Assembly (NCBI GenBank): GCA_023434025.1
Contig: JAEYTL010000026.1
Coordinates: forward strand, 62,001 to 126,000
DNA: 64,000 bases
Source of the DNA: Bacteroidota bacterium
Lineage (GTDB): Bacteria; Bacteroidota; Bacteroidia; Flavobacteriales; Flavobacteriaceae
Direction: 5' to 3'
The position numbers and the translations under genes are program-made. Under the pieces are notes generated by a model. It did no database searches and was not told the origin of the DNA. It worked only from the letters and a program-made list of their open reading frames with translations. Each line of letters begins with the position of its first letter. Position 1 is the stretch's first letter. Shown here one piece after another: positions 26,131 through 35,021 of this stretch.

Positions 26131-27315
26131 TTATTCCTTCACCATCTCATCCAACACTTCCAATATAATTGCACAACCATCTTTAATTTCTTCTTCCGAA
26201 ACGGTTAATGGTGGCGTGATCCGGATTGCTTTTCCTTCAAACAATAGCCAAAAGAGAATTAACCCTTTGTTCTGGCATCTAAAAATAATCTCATTGGTTA
26301 TTTCCGCTGATTCGGTCATGGCAGCCAGCATTAAACCTTTTCCTCTTATTTCTTTTATCAAAGGATGTACCAAAAGTTGTCTGAACAGCTTTTCTTTTTC
26401 CAGTGTTTGTGCTATCAGGTTGGTTTCAGTGACCTCACGAAGGGTTGCTAAACAGGCTGCTGCTATGACAGGATGTCCGCCAAATGTAGTAATATGCCCT
26501 AATTTCGGGTCATGACTTAATAAATCCATGTATTCGGCTTTGGCGGTAAAAGCTCCAACCGGCATACCGCCCCCCATTCCTTTTCCCATAATCACAATAT
26601 CGGGGACAACATTGTAGTTCTCAAAACCAAATAATTTTCCGGTTCTGCCAAAGCCTGGCTGGATTTCATCAACAATCAGCAAGGCACCCATTTCGTCACA
26701 ACGTTGTTTGATTTTGGTTAAAAATCCGTTTTCGGGCTGAATAAATCCGGCTCCGCCCTGAATGCTTTCTAAAATTACGCCGGCTGTTTTACGGGTTATT
26801 TTTTGAATATCTTCTTCGTTGTTAAACGTTATAAAATCCACATCCGGAATCAGGGGGCGGAATATTTGCTTGCGTTCTTCAAATCCCATAACACTCATTG
26901 AACCCATGGTGTTACCGTGATAGGCATTGTAGCACGAAATTAACTGGCTTCTTCCGGTTACTCTTCTGGCGAGTTTTAAGGCACCTTCGGTAGCTTCGGT
27001 TCCGGAGTTGACCAAATAGGTTTTGTTGAGTGGCTCCGGCATGTTCTCTGCCAGCAATTTGCAAAACTCAACTGCCGGGTGCTGAGCATATTCACCATAG
27101 ACCATGACATGCGAATATTTGTCTAACTGGTCTTTGATGGCCTGATTAACTCTTGGATGCTGATGCCCTAAACTACAGGCGGAAACGCCGGCTACAAAAT
27201 CCAAATACTTTTTGTTGTTAACGTCATAGATGTAGCTGCCTTTGGCATGCGAAACTTCCATTGCCAGCGGATAGGGCGACGTTTGAGCCTGGTATTTGAG
27301 GAAATCTTCTTTCAT
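26131..27315 (-). CDS. class III aminotransferase (aspartate aminotransferase family)
   Basis: 394 residues from MKEDFLKYQAQTSPYPLAMEV (four residues later than the first ATG; both are possible). NSGTEATEGALKLARR binds PLP phosphate, IVDEIQPGFGRTGK precedes the pyridoxal lysine K245 in IVIMGKGMGGGMP, and TTFGGHPV is the partner-subunit loop. The family includes acetylornithine, 4-aminobutyrate and other omega-amino aminotransferases. Substrate cannot be set. It is 64 bases upstream of the OstA-like gene's end on the same strand. Confidence 0.85.
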   Translation of the reverse strand: MKEDFLKYQAQTSPYPLAMEVSHAKGSYIYDVNNKKYLDFVAGVSACSLGHQHPRVNQAIKDQLDKYSHVMVYGEYAQHPAVEFCKLLAENMPEPLNKTYLVNSGTEATEGALKLARRVTGRSQLISCYNAYHGNTMGSMSVMGFEERKQIFRPLIPDVDFITFNNEEDIQKITRKTAGVILESIQGGAGFIQPENGFLTKIKQRCDEMGALLIVDEIQPGFGRTGKLFGFENYNVVPDIVIMGKGMGGGMPVGAFTAKAEYMDLLSHDPKLGHITTFGGHPVIAAACLATLREVTETNLIAQTLEKEKLFRQLLVHPLIKEIRGKGLMLAAMTESAEITNEIIFRCQNKGLILFWLLFEGKAIRITPPLTVSEEEIKDGCAIILEVLDEMVKE

Positions 27316-27379
27316 AGTGATGGTCATTGATAATGGGATGAAGAAGCGTTTAAGCGGAAACTTGCAAACAGTATTTGGT

Positions 27380-29008
27380 TTAAGTGCCTTTTTTCTTTTC
27401 CGCTTCCTGTTCTTCTAACGTTTCTTTTCGTACCTCCATAGGAAGATTTTCCAGTTCTTCTTCCGCTTTTTTCTCTTCTTTCATTTTTTCTTCGTATGCA
27501 TTTTCTTCGGGCGGAAAAATATCTTCTTTTGATTTAATCCGTTCATCACCTCTCCAGACAAATCCACGCAGCTTCCTTGCATTTTCCGGCAATTCGGTTT
27601 CAGGGTAAATTTCGCCTTCCACCTGCCTGAAGAAAGTAATGGTATTTATCTGATTGCCATCCAGTGTCATATTGATGCTGCTGCTTTTGCTTTTGTTGAT
27701 ACCAATAAGCTCCTGCTGTTCATTTCGCATATAATAAATGACCTCCGTATTTTTGACGACATCTACTTCATAGAGCTTGTTGTCCCTGAATTTGCCATAG
27801 AGATTCAGCCCTTTGACCTGATTGTAACCGGAACCGATAGTGTCTTTTGAAGCAATAAATGTATTATTCAGTACTTTGAGTGAGTCGAGCTTTTCTGTTT
27901 CTTTGTTCGAAATCAAATGCATGATATCGCCCGTCATCTGGTTATCAAAATTCCACATGACCGGGTTTCTGATCAGCTTGGTAAGGCCGGTTTTTTCATC
28001 AGAATGCAGCGAATCACATTTTCCGCTCATGTCAATTTTAAAAAAACGCACGTTATTAAAGGCTCTTACGACCCGGTTTTCCGGTTTTCCGGTAACAATT
28101 AATTTTTTTCCGTGAATGTACAACGTATCCTGTTCTACCAAGGTCATGGCGACAGCTCTTTTGGTCATCATAAGCGAGTCTTTTTCGCGATACACTTCGC
28201 CATAATGACCTTTTACAATACTGTTGTTAATGGAATCTGTTACTTTTACATTACGGGTGGCTGAAGCAAATTCACGGTTCCGGTCATAGTATAAGCTGTC
28301 TCCTTCAATCAGTCGGTTGTTGTATCTGATGTAAGAGTTTTTGACAAAATGAGAAAAGTTTTTCTTAGTATCATAAAAACCTTTTTCGGTGTAAATATAA
28401 TTCTCTTTGCTGGTGATGGTTGACGGGCCAAAAAGGTAGGCATGTCCGACGTTTTCATAATAATCCAGGTGGTTTGTCTGGATAACGTATTTCGGGTTAG
28501 TAATAGTCACTGCATTCCGGAACTGATACATTTTTCGCTGAACCACATAGGTACCGGCCTGGCTGACGAGTGTATTTTCTTTATCCGTAATGGTTCCGCC
28601 GGTTTTGTAAAAAGCCTGTTGGGTGTTTCGGTCAAAATTAAGTACTTCCGTTTTCAGGGTAGAACTGGGTGAACTCATGATTACATTTCCGGAAGCATAA
28701 GCCTGCTTGTTCTCACCATTGTATTCGGCATAGGTACTGGTCATCGTAATCGTATCGCCCTGAATCATTCGTACATCCCCAAAAGCTTTCAGGTAGTTTT
28801 CCTTTTTAAATAAATAGGCTTTATTGCAGAACATGACGGCTCCGTCATGGCTTACACGAACATTCCCGGTCAGTAGCACCGCATCCGGGTATAAATTTTC
28901 ATCCACATCAAAAAAATCGGAATACTCGACAAAGATTTCCTTGCTTTTTTGTCCCCAGCTCTGTTGAAAGCTAATTAAACAGAACATGATAAAAATAATA
29001 GTTCTCAA
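27380..29008 (-). CDS. OstA-like protein (LptA/LptD N-terminal-like)
   Basis: 542 residues with signal peptide (IIFIMFCLISFQQSWGQ). Repeated beta-jellyroll strands follow (LLTGNVRVSHDGAVMFCNKAYLF, AYASGNVIMSSPSSTLKTEVLNF and similar), typical of OstA/LptA-type proteins that bridge lipopolysaccharide across the periplasm. The C-terminal 60 residues are Glu/Lys-rich. In Bacteroidota this long OstA-like form is common and may replace the short LptA. Role in LPS transport is inferred from family. Confidence 0.85.
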   Translation of the reverse strand: MRTIIFIMFCLISFQQSWGQKSKEIFVEYSDFFDVDENLYPDAVLLTGNVRVSHDGAVMFCNKAYLFKKENYLKAFGDVRMIQGDTITMTSTYAEYNGENKQAYASGNVIMSSPSSTLKTEVLNFDRNTQQAFYKTGGTITDKENTLVSQAGTYVVQRKMYQFRNAVTITNPKYVIQTNHLDYYENVGHAYLFGPSTITSKENYIYTEKGFYDTKKNFSHFVKNSYIRYNNRLIEGDSLYYDRNREFASATRNVKVTDSINNSIVKGHYGEVYREKDSLMMTKRAVAMTLVEQDTLYIHGKKLIVTGKPENRVVRAFNNVRFFKIDMSGKCDSLHSDEKTGLTKLIRNPVMWNFDNQMTGDIMHLISNKETEKLDSLKVLNNTFIASKDTIGSGYNQVKGLNLYGKFRDNKLYEVDVVKNTEVIYYMRNEQQELIGINKSKSSSINMTLDGNQINTITFFRQVEGEIYPETELPENARKLRGFVWRGDERIKSKEDIFPPEENAYEEKMKEEKKAEEELENLPMEVRKETLEEQEAEKKKGT

Positions 29009-29124
29009 AGGTAAATTTTTGCCAAAATTACTAAAAATGAAAGAAGGACAAGAGGTGTTAAGAATTATTTAGGTTCAAAACAGATGTTTTTCATATTTCG
29101 TAGTGTCAGTTTTTTTAAAAAAGC

Positions 29125-29132
29125 TATTTTTG
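29125..29132 (+). promoter_or_regulatory. candidate -7 box TATTTTTG
   Basis: Exact TAnnTTTG match 23 bases before the ATG at 29156. No TTG at proper distance upstream. Confidence 0.35.
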
Positions 29133-29155
29133 AGGGAAGAACCAATTTTTGTATT

Positions 29156-29488
29156 ATGCTTAGCATATTTTTTATTTATTTTTTAGGAAAATCATTTTAT
29201 ACATTAGCGGAGAAGCACAACCAGCACAAATGGCTTTACGCTATTTTGGGTATTCTTTCTTATTATGTGGCAACGATTGTATTTATGGTTATTTTAGTTG
29301 TACTGGATTTGTTTTTGTCTTTAGGGGTTGATGGTTTTTCGGAAAGAGCATTGGGCTTCATAGCCATTCCCTTTGGCCTTTTGGGATGCTGGGGATTCTA
29401 CAGGCTTTTAGAAAACAAATGGAAGAAAATAATCAAGATTGAGGTTGAAACCATTGATGAAATAGGCAAGCATCAGAACCCGGAATAA
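29156..29488 (+). CDS. small membrane protein, unknown function
   Basis: 110 residues from MLSIFFIYFLGKSFYTLAEKHNQHKW. Three hydrophobic segments and a short charged C-terminus (WKKIIKIEVETIDEIGKHQNPE). An in-frame upstream ATG exists, but 29156 sits behind a -7 box and gives a cleaner N-terminus. Same strand and 12 bases before the following lipoprotein gene, so probably one transcript. Confidence 0.6.
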   Translation: MLSIFFIYFLGKSFYTLAEKHNQHKWLYAILGILSYYVATIVFMVILVVLDLFLSLGVDGFSERALGFIAIPFGLLGCWGFYRLLENKWKKIIKIEVETIDEIGKHQNPE

Positions 29489-29500
29489 CCATTATACAGC

Positions 29501-30376
29501 ATGACCATGAAACTTTTTAAATTTTTCATACTCTATTTCATCTTATTTATTTCCTGCTCGTCTAAAACCGATTCCGACGGAAGAATAGCCGTTGTTTTTG
29601 ATTTTCCTAAAAAAATCAGCGAAGTTTCCGGTATAATTTACCACCGGGATATTATCTGGTGTGTTCAGGACAGTGGTAATTCTAATGAGGTTTTGGGTTT
29701 TGATGATGCCGGAAAATTAGTTGAGCGGATTGAGGTGCGTGATGCTGAAAATATCGATTGGGAAGCCATTACTGCAGACAAAGAAGGAAACCTTTACATA
29801 GGAGATTTTGGAAATAATGATAATGACCGGCAGGATTTAACGATTTATAAATTAGCTGCTTCTGATTATGGAAACGTTTCGGAAAAAATTACATTCTACT
29901 ATCCAGAACAAAAAGATTTTCCGGCAAAAAAAAGCGAAAAGCTATATGATTGCGAAGCCTTTTTTCTGTATCAGAATGCTTTTTATTTGTTTACCAAAAA
30001 CCGCAGCAAGGGGTTTGATGGTACTGCCTTAATTTATAAAGTTCCTGCCACTGCGGGTCATCATCCGGCAAAACTGATCGGACAATTAAAAACCTGTTCC
30101 CGGTATAATACATGTGTGATTACCGGAGCGGCGATCAGTCCGGATGAAAAACAAATTGTGCTTTTAGGTCATGACCGGATCTGGTTATTTGAAGATTTTA
30201 AAGGGGATGATTTCCTTTCAGGGCATTTTTCGGAACTGGCATTAAATCACTACAGCCAGAAAGAAGGGATTTGTTTTAAAGATGATCAAACACTTTACCT
30301 TGCTGATGAACGAAGCAAAAAAACAGGCGGAAAGCTGTATGAAGTTACCCTGGAGGCCTTAAAAAGTTCCCACTAA
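29501..30376 (+). CDS. lipoprotein with a beta-propeller-like fold
   Basis: 291 residues with a lipobox (KFFILYFILFISC). The pattern of repeated blade-like strands (ISEVSGIIYHRDIIWCVQDSGN, IDWEAITADKEGNLYIGDFGNND, YDCEAFFLYQNAFYLFTKNR, ITGAAISPDEKQIVLLGHDRIWLF, EGICFKDDQTLYLADER) resembles SdiA-regulated/esterase-like beta-propellers. The active site is not identifiable. Its 3' end overlaps the convergent PAP2 gene by 18 bases. Confidence 0.75.
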   Translation: MTMKLFKFFILYFILFISCSSKTDSDGRIAVVFDFPKKISEVSGIIYHRDIIWCVQDSGNSNEVLGFDDAGKLVERIEVRDAENIDWEAITADKEGNLYIGDFGNNDNDRQDLTIYKLAASDYGNVSEKITFYYPEQKDFPAKKSEKLYDCEAFFLYQNAFYLFTKNRSKGFDGTALIYKVPATAGHHPAKLIGQLKTCSRYNTCVITGAAISPDEKQIVLLGHDRIWLFEDFKGDDFLSGHFSELALNHYSQKEGICFKDDQTLYLADERSKKTGGKLYEVTLEALKSSH

Positions 30377-31252
30377 TCCCAACTGGTTATAACCCATCCT
30401 GAAATTCCATGAAATTTTGTTTTTCCGCTCTTCCGGATGGAGTTTGTATTTGTTATCTCTTTTGAGGTATGAATCTACACATTCTACGATGGCCACACTC
30501 ATTACGGCACTCAGAAAAACATCAGAAGCCCAGTGAGCTCCTTCCCAGATGCGGGATAGGGGAGAAACCATACCCAAAACATAAAACCCGCCTTTTACCC
30601 ACGGACTACTGAATTGTTTTGACAGGGCATAACAGGTGGTAACCGATAAAGCAGTGTGCCCCGACGGAAAAGAACTATAAGCAGCTGTTCCGTTGAAAGG
30701 ATCAAAATAATCATGGCCTAATCCGGTGGTAGGTCTTGCTCTTCCGGCCACTGTTTTCATGACTTGTTGAAGCAAACCGCCTACACTGGCTGAGGTGATC
30801 ATCAGTACACCGGTATAGCGGATTTTTTCATTATTTGTCAGTAAACCGACCAGATAGACACTTCCGGTTACCCCATAATTAATTTGCGGTTTTCCAAACC
30901 TGAAGCCGAATTCACTGACGGTATGCGGAATATCTTTTTCCTGTCTTCTGAAAAAGTGGCTTATTTCTTCGTCTGAAAGGTATAAGATACCGGTTCCGAC
31001 CACTGTAGCCCCGAAATAGGCGTAATCTTTTTTACCCCAGCGGGTAGGTTGGGCAAACGTATATAAAAAGCCGTTTGCTCCGTTTCGGGCATCGTATTTT
31101 ACTTTGCTCCAAAATGTTTCTTTTTTTAGAGTGTCCTGTTCAGCTCCTGTAAAAACAAGGGTGTCACAATGAACCGACAAGCTGTCCGTTTGGGCAGCAA
31201 GAAAGTTCCGGCTCAACAGAAAGATAAGAATTAAACAGATAGTGTTACGCAT
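30359..31252 (-). CDS. PAP2 family phosphatase
   Basis: 297 residues with signal peptide (LILIFLLSRNFLAAQ). The three-part phosphatase signature is visible in the C-terminal half: KTVAGRARP, SFPSGHTA and SRIWEGAHWASD. Such proteins dephosphorylate lipid phosphates such as undecaprenyl diphosphate or lipid A. The gene ends inside the convergent lipoprotein gene and follows the giant phosphoesterase gene by 15 bases on the same strand. Confidence 0.88.
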   Translation of the reverse strand: MRNTICLILIFLLSRNFLAAQTDSLSVHCDTLVFTGAEQDTLKKETFWSKVKYDARNGANGFLYTFAQPTRWGKKDYAYFGATVVGTGILYLSDEEISHFFRRQEKDIPHTVSEFGFRFGKPQINYGVTGSVYLVGLLTNNEKIRYTGVLMITSASVGGLLQQVMKTVAGRARPTTGLGHDYFDPFNGTAAYSSFPSGHTALSVTTCYALSKQFSSPWVKGGFYVLGMVSPLSRIWEGAHWASDVFLSAVMSVAIVECVDSYLKRDNKYKLHPEERKNKISWNFRMGYNQLGLVGTF

Positions 31253-31267
31253 ATATGTCCTGAAAAA

Positions 31268-34200
31268 TTAAAAACCAAATCCTAATCCAAATGCTATCCG
31301 GTTTCCGTCCTGACTATTAAAAAAAGTCAGCCGGGCGGTCACCAGATCTAATCCGTTAAGCCAGATTCCACCGCCGAACGATTGATGCCATTGGTTAGAA
31401 TCTTCGCCATCGAGCCATACTCTTCCGTAATCATAACCACCTAAGATTCCGTAACTCATGGGAACCAGGCTTTTGATTTTTCCTATATTCCAACGTAGAT
31501 CGGTGCTTTGAAAGAAGGATTGCTTTCCTAAGAAGCGTTCGTTTCTGAAGCCTCTTAAATCATAGTCACCGCCTAATGTTGCTCCCTGATAGAATTCAAA
31601 GTTATTATTCATCAGCATTTTTCCTTTCCATAACGTTCCGAGTACTAATTTATTGGATTTGGTCAGTTTGTGGCTGAATCCTAATTCACTTTCCAAATAG
31701 GTAAAGTTTCGTTTTGTGTCAGCCAAATTAGTTTTCCATGTGGCCTGGATGGCAAAACGCATTCCGATAGCCGGATTGGCTTCGCGGTCATAATTTTTAA
31801 AAGCATATCTGAACGAAGTTCCTGCAAACTGCTGGTATTCAAAAACGTCAGGGTTAATGGCTCCCGGTTCATTGATAAAACGATTGGAGGTTCCTTCTAC
31901 CTCAATGTTTTCAAAAGAAGTCTGAAAAGTAACTTCGCTGCCAAATCGACCTATATATTTCAGGGCAGGAGCAAATTTTAAGATTTGAATACGAACACGG
32001 TTATAGTCCATTCCTTCTTCACGATCAAGATTTTTGGTTTCATTGCCGTAGCCAAAATAATTGATGCTGAAATTGGGAGTGGTATAACGGGCTTCCATTT
32101 CTACATTCCATTTTCCGATTACCCGGGTAAAGCTGTTGTTGTAGGCTAATTCAACCCCTTCCGTAGCAAAATAATAATTGGCACTGATATTGTGTTTTGC
32201 TGTAAACGGATTGTTGATAAATCCTTGTTTTACATAGCTGTAAGTTCCTCCGATCTTTATGCCATCATCCGGGTTGAATCCGATCATGGGCAATAAAAAA
32301 GTATGGTTGTATTTTGGTTTTTTATAATGGTATTCGTTTAATTCGTAATTATCGTTTAAATGCACTGCTGTACATTGCTGAGCATTGACCGTATTTTTCT
32401 TTGATTTATAGTCGTAAATTTTTACTTTTTTACCATTTTCAACGATATAATTATCATGATTCTGTCCGCCGATCAATCGAATGGTAATATTATTTTTTGT
32501 TTTTCCTTTTACTTCAAATACATCATCATCATCTAAGCCATACACCCATATTTCTCTGGTTAGTTTTTTGTTATAGGTTCTTGAAAATTGTATTTCTTCA
32601 CCATTTTTTTTCATACGGAACCATGAAATTTTGGTGTTTCCGCCCGGTAAGCGTTCTATCAGGAACCTGTCTTTTTTATCGGTTCCGGTAAGAATTATTC
32701 TTTTTTGCAGTAATTCGTAATAACGCAACGCAAATTTTTCCAATCCTTTTTTTCTGATCTTTAAGGTGCTTTTGATGGAAAGTGTTGTTTCGTCCTCTTT
32801 TATTTCATCGGGCAAATTGGCAAAGGCTTCATCAATGACTTTATCCGATAATTCGTTAATGATAAAGTCAGCCTGTTTTTTCCAGTCTTCTTCGGTTGCC
32901 TTTTTTATGAAAGCTACGTCTAAGCTGTGTGCCGAAAAGTTGAACCATTTTTCACTCGGATATTTTTCTTTAAAATGGGTAATGTGCCGAACACCGGGAA
33001 TGTTGAGTAATAAGCTCATCAAATGGCCATCTACTTTTGCAAAAGCCTGGTCACGGTCACGGGGGATGGGTTTGTAAATTATTTCACCGTTTTGTTCAAA
33101 TTCAGCCCAACGCCACTGGTCCTGGTGCCTGTCCCAATCGCCGATCAGCATATCAAACAAGCGGGCTTTGATGTAGGCCAACTCATCCACTTGATATTTT
33201 TCGTCTTTCCGGATATTGGCCAGCACTTCATCGGTTCCCAAAATGGCCTGTGGCTTTCCGTAACTTTCCAGATCAAGGTGTTTGTCTGTTTGCCGTTCTT
33301 CTACCATGTATAATTTGTCTCCGAATGAATCATTGTATTTTCCTAAACGACTTTGCTTTGGAATAAAATATAGTTGGGGGTTACTGTGATAAATACCAAC
33401 TTTACCGGCGAGATTACCAATAATAAAAGGGGTAAACGGGTTTCCGGTAGTATAGAAATCATAAATAAATTCTTCGGCATAGGTATCCTGAAATCCAACC
33501 ACGGCATTTTGATCTCTGAAAGCAGATTGCAGAAACCGGGTAGCATTTTTTTTCAGGGCACGCATGACATAATCTTTGCCGTTTTTGTCTACCAAACGCA
33601 GTGATTCCGATTGATTTCCGCCACCGGAAATGGTAGGCGTAAGTCCGCCGTAAAGCGTATCTAAGTTGGCTGTTTTTGCCTCAACCGGAAGGCTGTAGTA
33701 GCTTCTGTAATGATTACCCCAAAGAAATTTATAAAACTTACTTTTTTTGGTCTGTTCAGTTGTGTATATGGATGCGGTAACGGTTTGATTGTTGTTCTCC
33801 GTGAAATTATTTTCAACGGCATTGGCATCCGGACTGGGAATAAAAACGGTATGAATAGCCTTTAATTCGCCGGTATCTGTACTGAAAAAAGTGAGTAATG
33901 CCGATTGGTTTTCATAGACTTTTAAGGTACAAAATCCGAGGCCTCCGAACGAAAAATCGTTAGGGTAAATTGCTTTGGCAGCTTCTCTTTTGGAACCTGC
34001 ACCGCTGATCACCTGTTTAATCCCTTCGTTCTGGAGGTACTGCAAATTGTGTTCGTGACCGGAGACCACCAATACATTCTCCCGGTTCTGAATCATCGGT
34101 TTGATGTTGTTGATGAGTTCCCGGTATAATTTGTTTTGCAAGTCCTGCGGACTTACTCCGGTGGTTTTTCGCAGGAGGTTGATCAAAGAACCTAAAACAG

Positions 34201-34996
34201 GAAGCGGGATATTCGTGTTAACAGGGTAGAGGTGTTTTCGGGCTGAATATACTCCGCCATGCGGCCCGTGGCTCATCAACGGGTGATGAATGGCTAAGAT
34301 GGTAAATTTGTTCTGGTTTTTGTTGATTTCGCTTTTGAGCTCATCTAAAAATTCCAAACGGGTTTTTATATCGCAATCGTCATTCATGGTCGGGTGTTTG
34401 TCCCAGTCCTGCAGATACCATTCGCTGTCAACTACAATCAGACCAATATTATCGTTAATTTTAACGGTTTCTATGGCACAACCTTTTCTAGGTAGGAATG
34501 CTTTTTTTTCATTCAGATAACCCGATACAAATTTTTCCTGTTCTTCTACGCCTTTTATCCCGTTATACCAGTCGTGATTTCCGGGCATAAAGATGGATCT
34601 TCCTTTAAATTTTTTGGCTATTTCCAGTTGAAGGGTTAGCTTTTTTTCTGCGTCTTTTCTTTCAGGAGTGTCTTTTTGTGCCGGCATTCCTTTGGGATAA
34701 ATATTATCACCCAGAAATAATAATGTACTGTTTTTATCCGTTTTGGAGAGTTGGGTTTCCAAAAGTTTCAATGTTTCTATAGTTTCGGGATTTGTAGTAT
34801 TTCCGGCATCCCCGATTAAAAAGAAAGCATGACTGCTTTTCGTTGTATCGATTGGGATGATGTTTTCTGCAGCTTTTTCATTTTGAATGGTTTGAACAGA
34901 ATGTGTGGCACAGGAAGATAACAATAAAAAAGCAAGAAATAAAGCTCCCTTTTTATAATTTGACAGTAGCTTAATGAAAACCCGAAACATTTTCAT
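31268..34996 (-). CDS. metallophosphoesterase / kinase-like / Omp85-type barrel fusion lipoprotein
   Basis: 1242 residues. Lipoprotein signal (FLAFLLLSSC, Cys29). Calcineurin-type phosphoesterase domain about 60-380 with FLIGDAGN, LFLGDNIYP, GNHDW (about 143), HHPLMSHGPH and VSGHEHN. The middle (about 440-780) carries MRALKKNATR and LIGDWDRHQDQ (D620, D622, R623, H624), then IPRDRDQAF (R648, F652), a layout like the catalytic loop of Fam20C-type atypical kinases (LIGNxDRH ... D-x-x-R-x-F). The end (about 890-1242) is strand-rich with GGDYDLRGFRNERF, the LRG motif of Omp85/BamA-type barrels. Likely an outer-membrane enzyme; the kinase reading is inference. Confidence 0.8.
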   Translation of the reverse strand: MKMFRVFIKLLSNYKKGALFLAFLLLSSCATHSVQTIQNEKAAENIIPIDTTKSSHAFFLIGDAGNTTNPETIETLKLLETQLSKTDKNSTLLFLGDNIYPKGMPAQKDTPERKDAEKKLTLQLEIAKKFKGRSIFMPGNHDWYNGIKGVEEQEKFVSGYLNEKKAFLPRKGCAIETVKINDNIGLIVVDSEWYLQDWDKHPTMNDDCDIKTRLEFLDELKSEINKNQNKFTILAIHHPLMSHGPHGGVYSARKHLYPVNTNIPLPVLGSLINLLRKTTGVSPQDLQNKLYRELINNIKPMIQNRENVLVVSGHEHNLQYLQNEGIKQVISGAGSKREAAKAIYPNDFSFGGLGFCTLKVYENQSALLTFFSTDTGELKAIHTVFIPSPDANAVENNFTENNNQTVTASIYTTEQTKKSKFYKFLWGNHYRSYYSLPVEAKTANLDTLYGGLTPTISGGGNQSESLRLVDKNGKDYVMRALKKNATRFLQSAFRDQNAVVGFQDTYAEEFIYDFYTTGNPFTPFIIGNLAGKVGIYHSNPQLYFIPKQSRLGKYNDSFGDKLYMVEERQTDKHLDLESYGKPQAILGTDEVLANIRKDEKYQVDELAYIKARLFDMLIGDWDRHQDQWRWAEFEQNGEIIYKPIPRDRDQAFAKVDGHLMSLLLNIPGVRHITHFKEKYPSEKWFNFSAHSLDVAFIKKATEEDWKKQADFIINELSDKVIDEAFANLPDEIKEDETTLSIKSTLKIRKKGLEKFALRYYELLQKRIILTGTDKKDRFLIERLPGGNTKISWFRMKKNGEEIQFSRTYNKKLTREIWVYGLDDDDVFEVKGKTKNNITIRLIGGQNHDNYIVENGKKVKIYDYKSKKNTVNAQQCTAVHLNDNYELNEYHYKKPKYNHTFLLPMIGFNPDDGIKIGGTYSYVKQGFINNPFTAKHNISANYYFATEGVELAYNNSFTRVIGKWNVEMEARYTTPNFSINYFGYGNETKNLDREEGMDYNRVRIQILKFAPALKYIGRFGSEVTFQTSFENIEVEGTSNRFINEPGAINPDVFEYQQFAGTSFRYAFKNYDREANPAIGMRFAIQATWKTNLADTKRNFTYLESELGFSHKLTKSNKLVLGTLWKGKMLMNNNFEFYQGATLGGDYDLRGFRNERFLGKQSFFQSTDLRWNIGKIKSLVPMSYGILGGYDYGRVWLDGEDSNQWHQSFGGGIWLNGLDLVTARLTFFNSQDGNRIAFGLGFGF

Positions 34997-35021
34997 AATT
35001 TAGTAAAAATAAAATTGGTCT

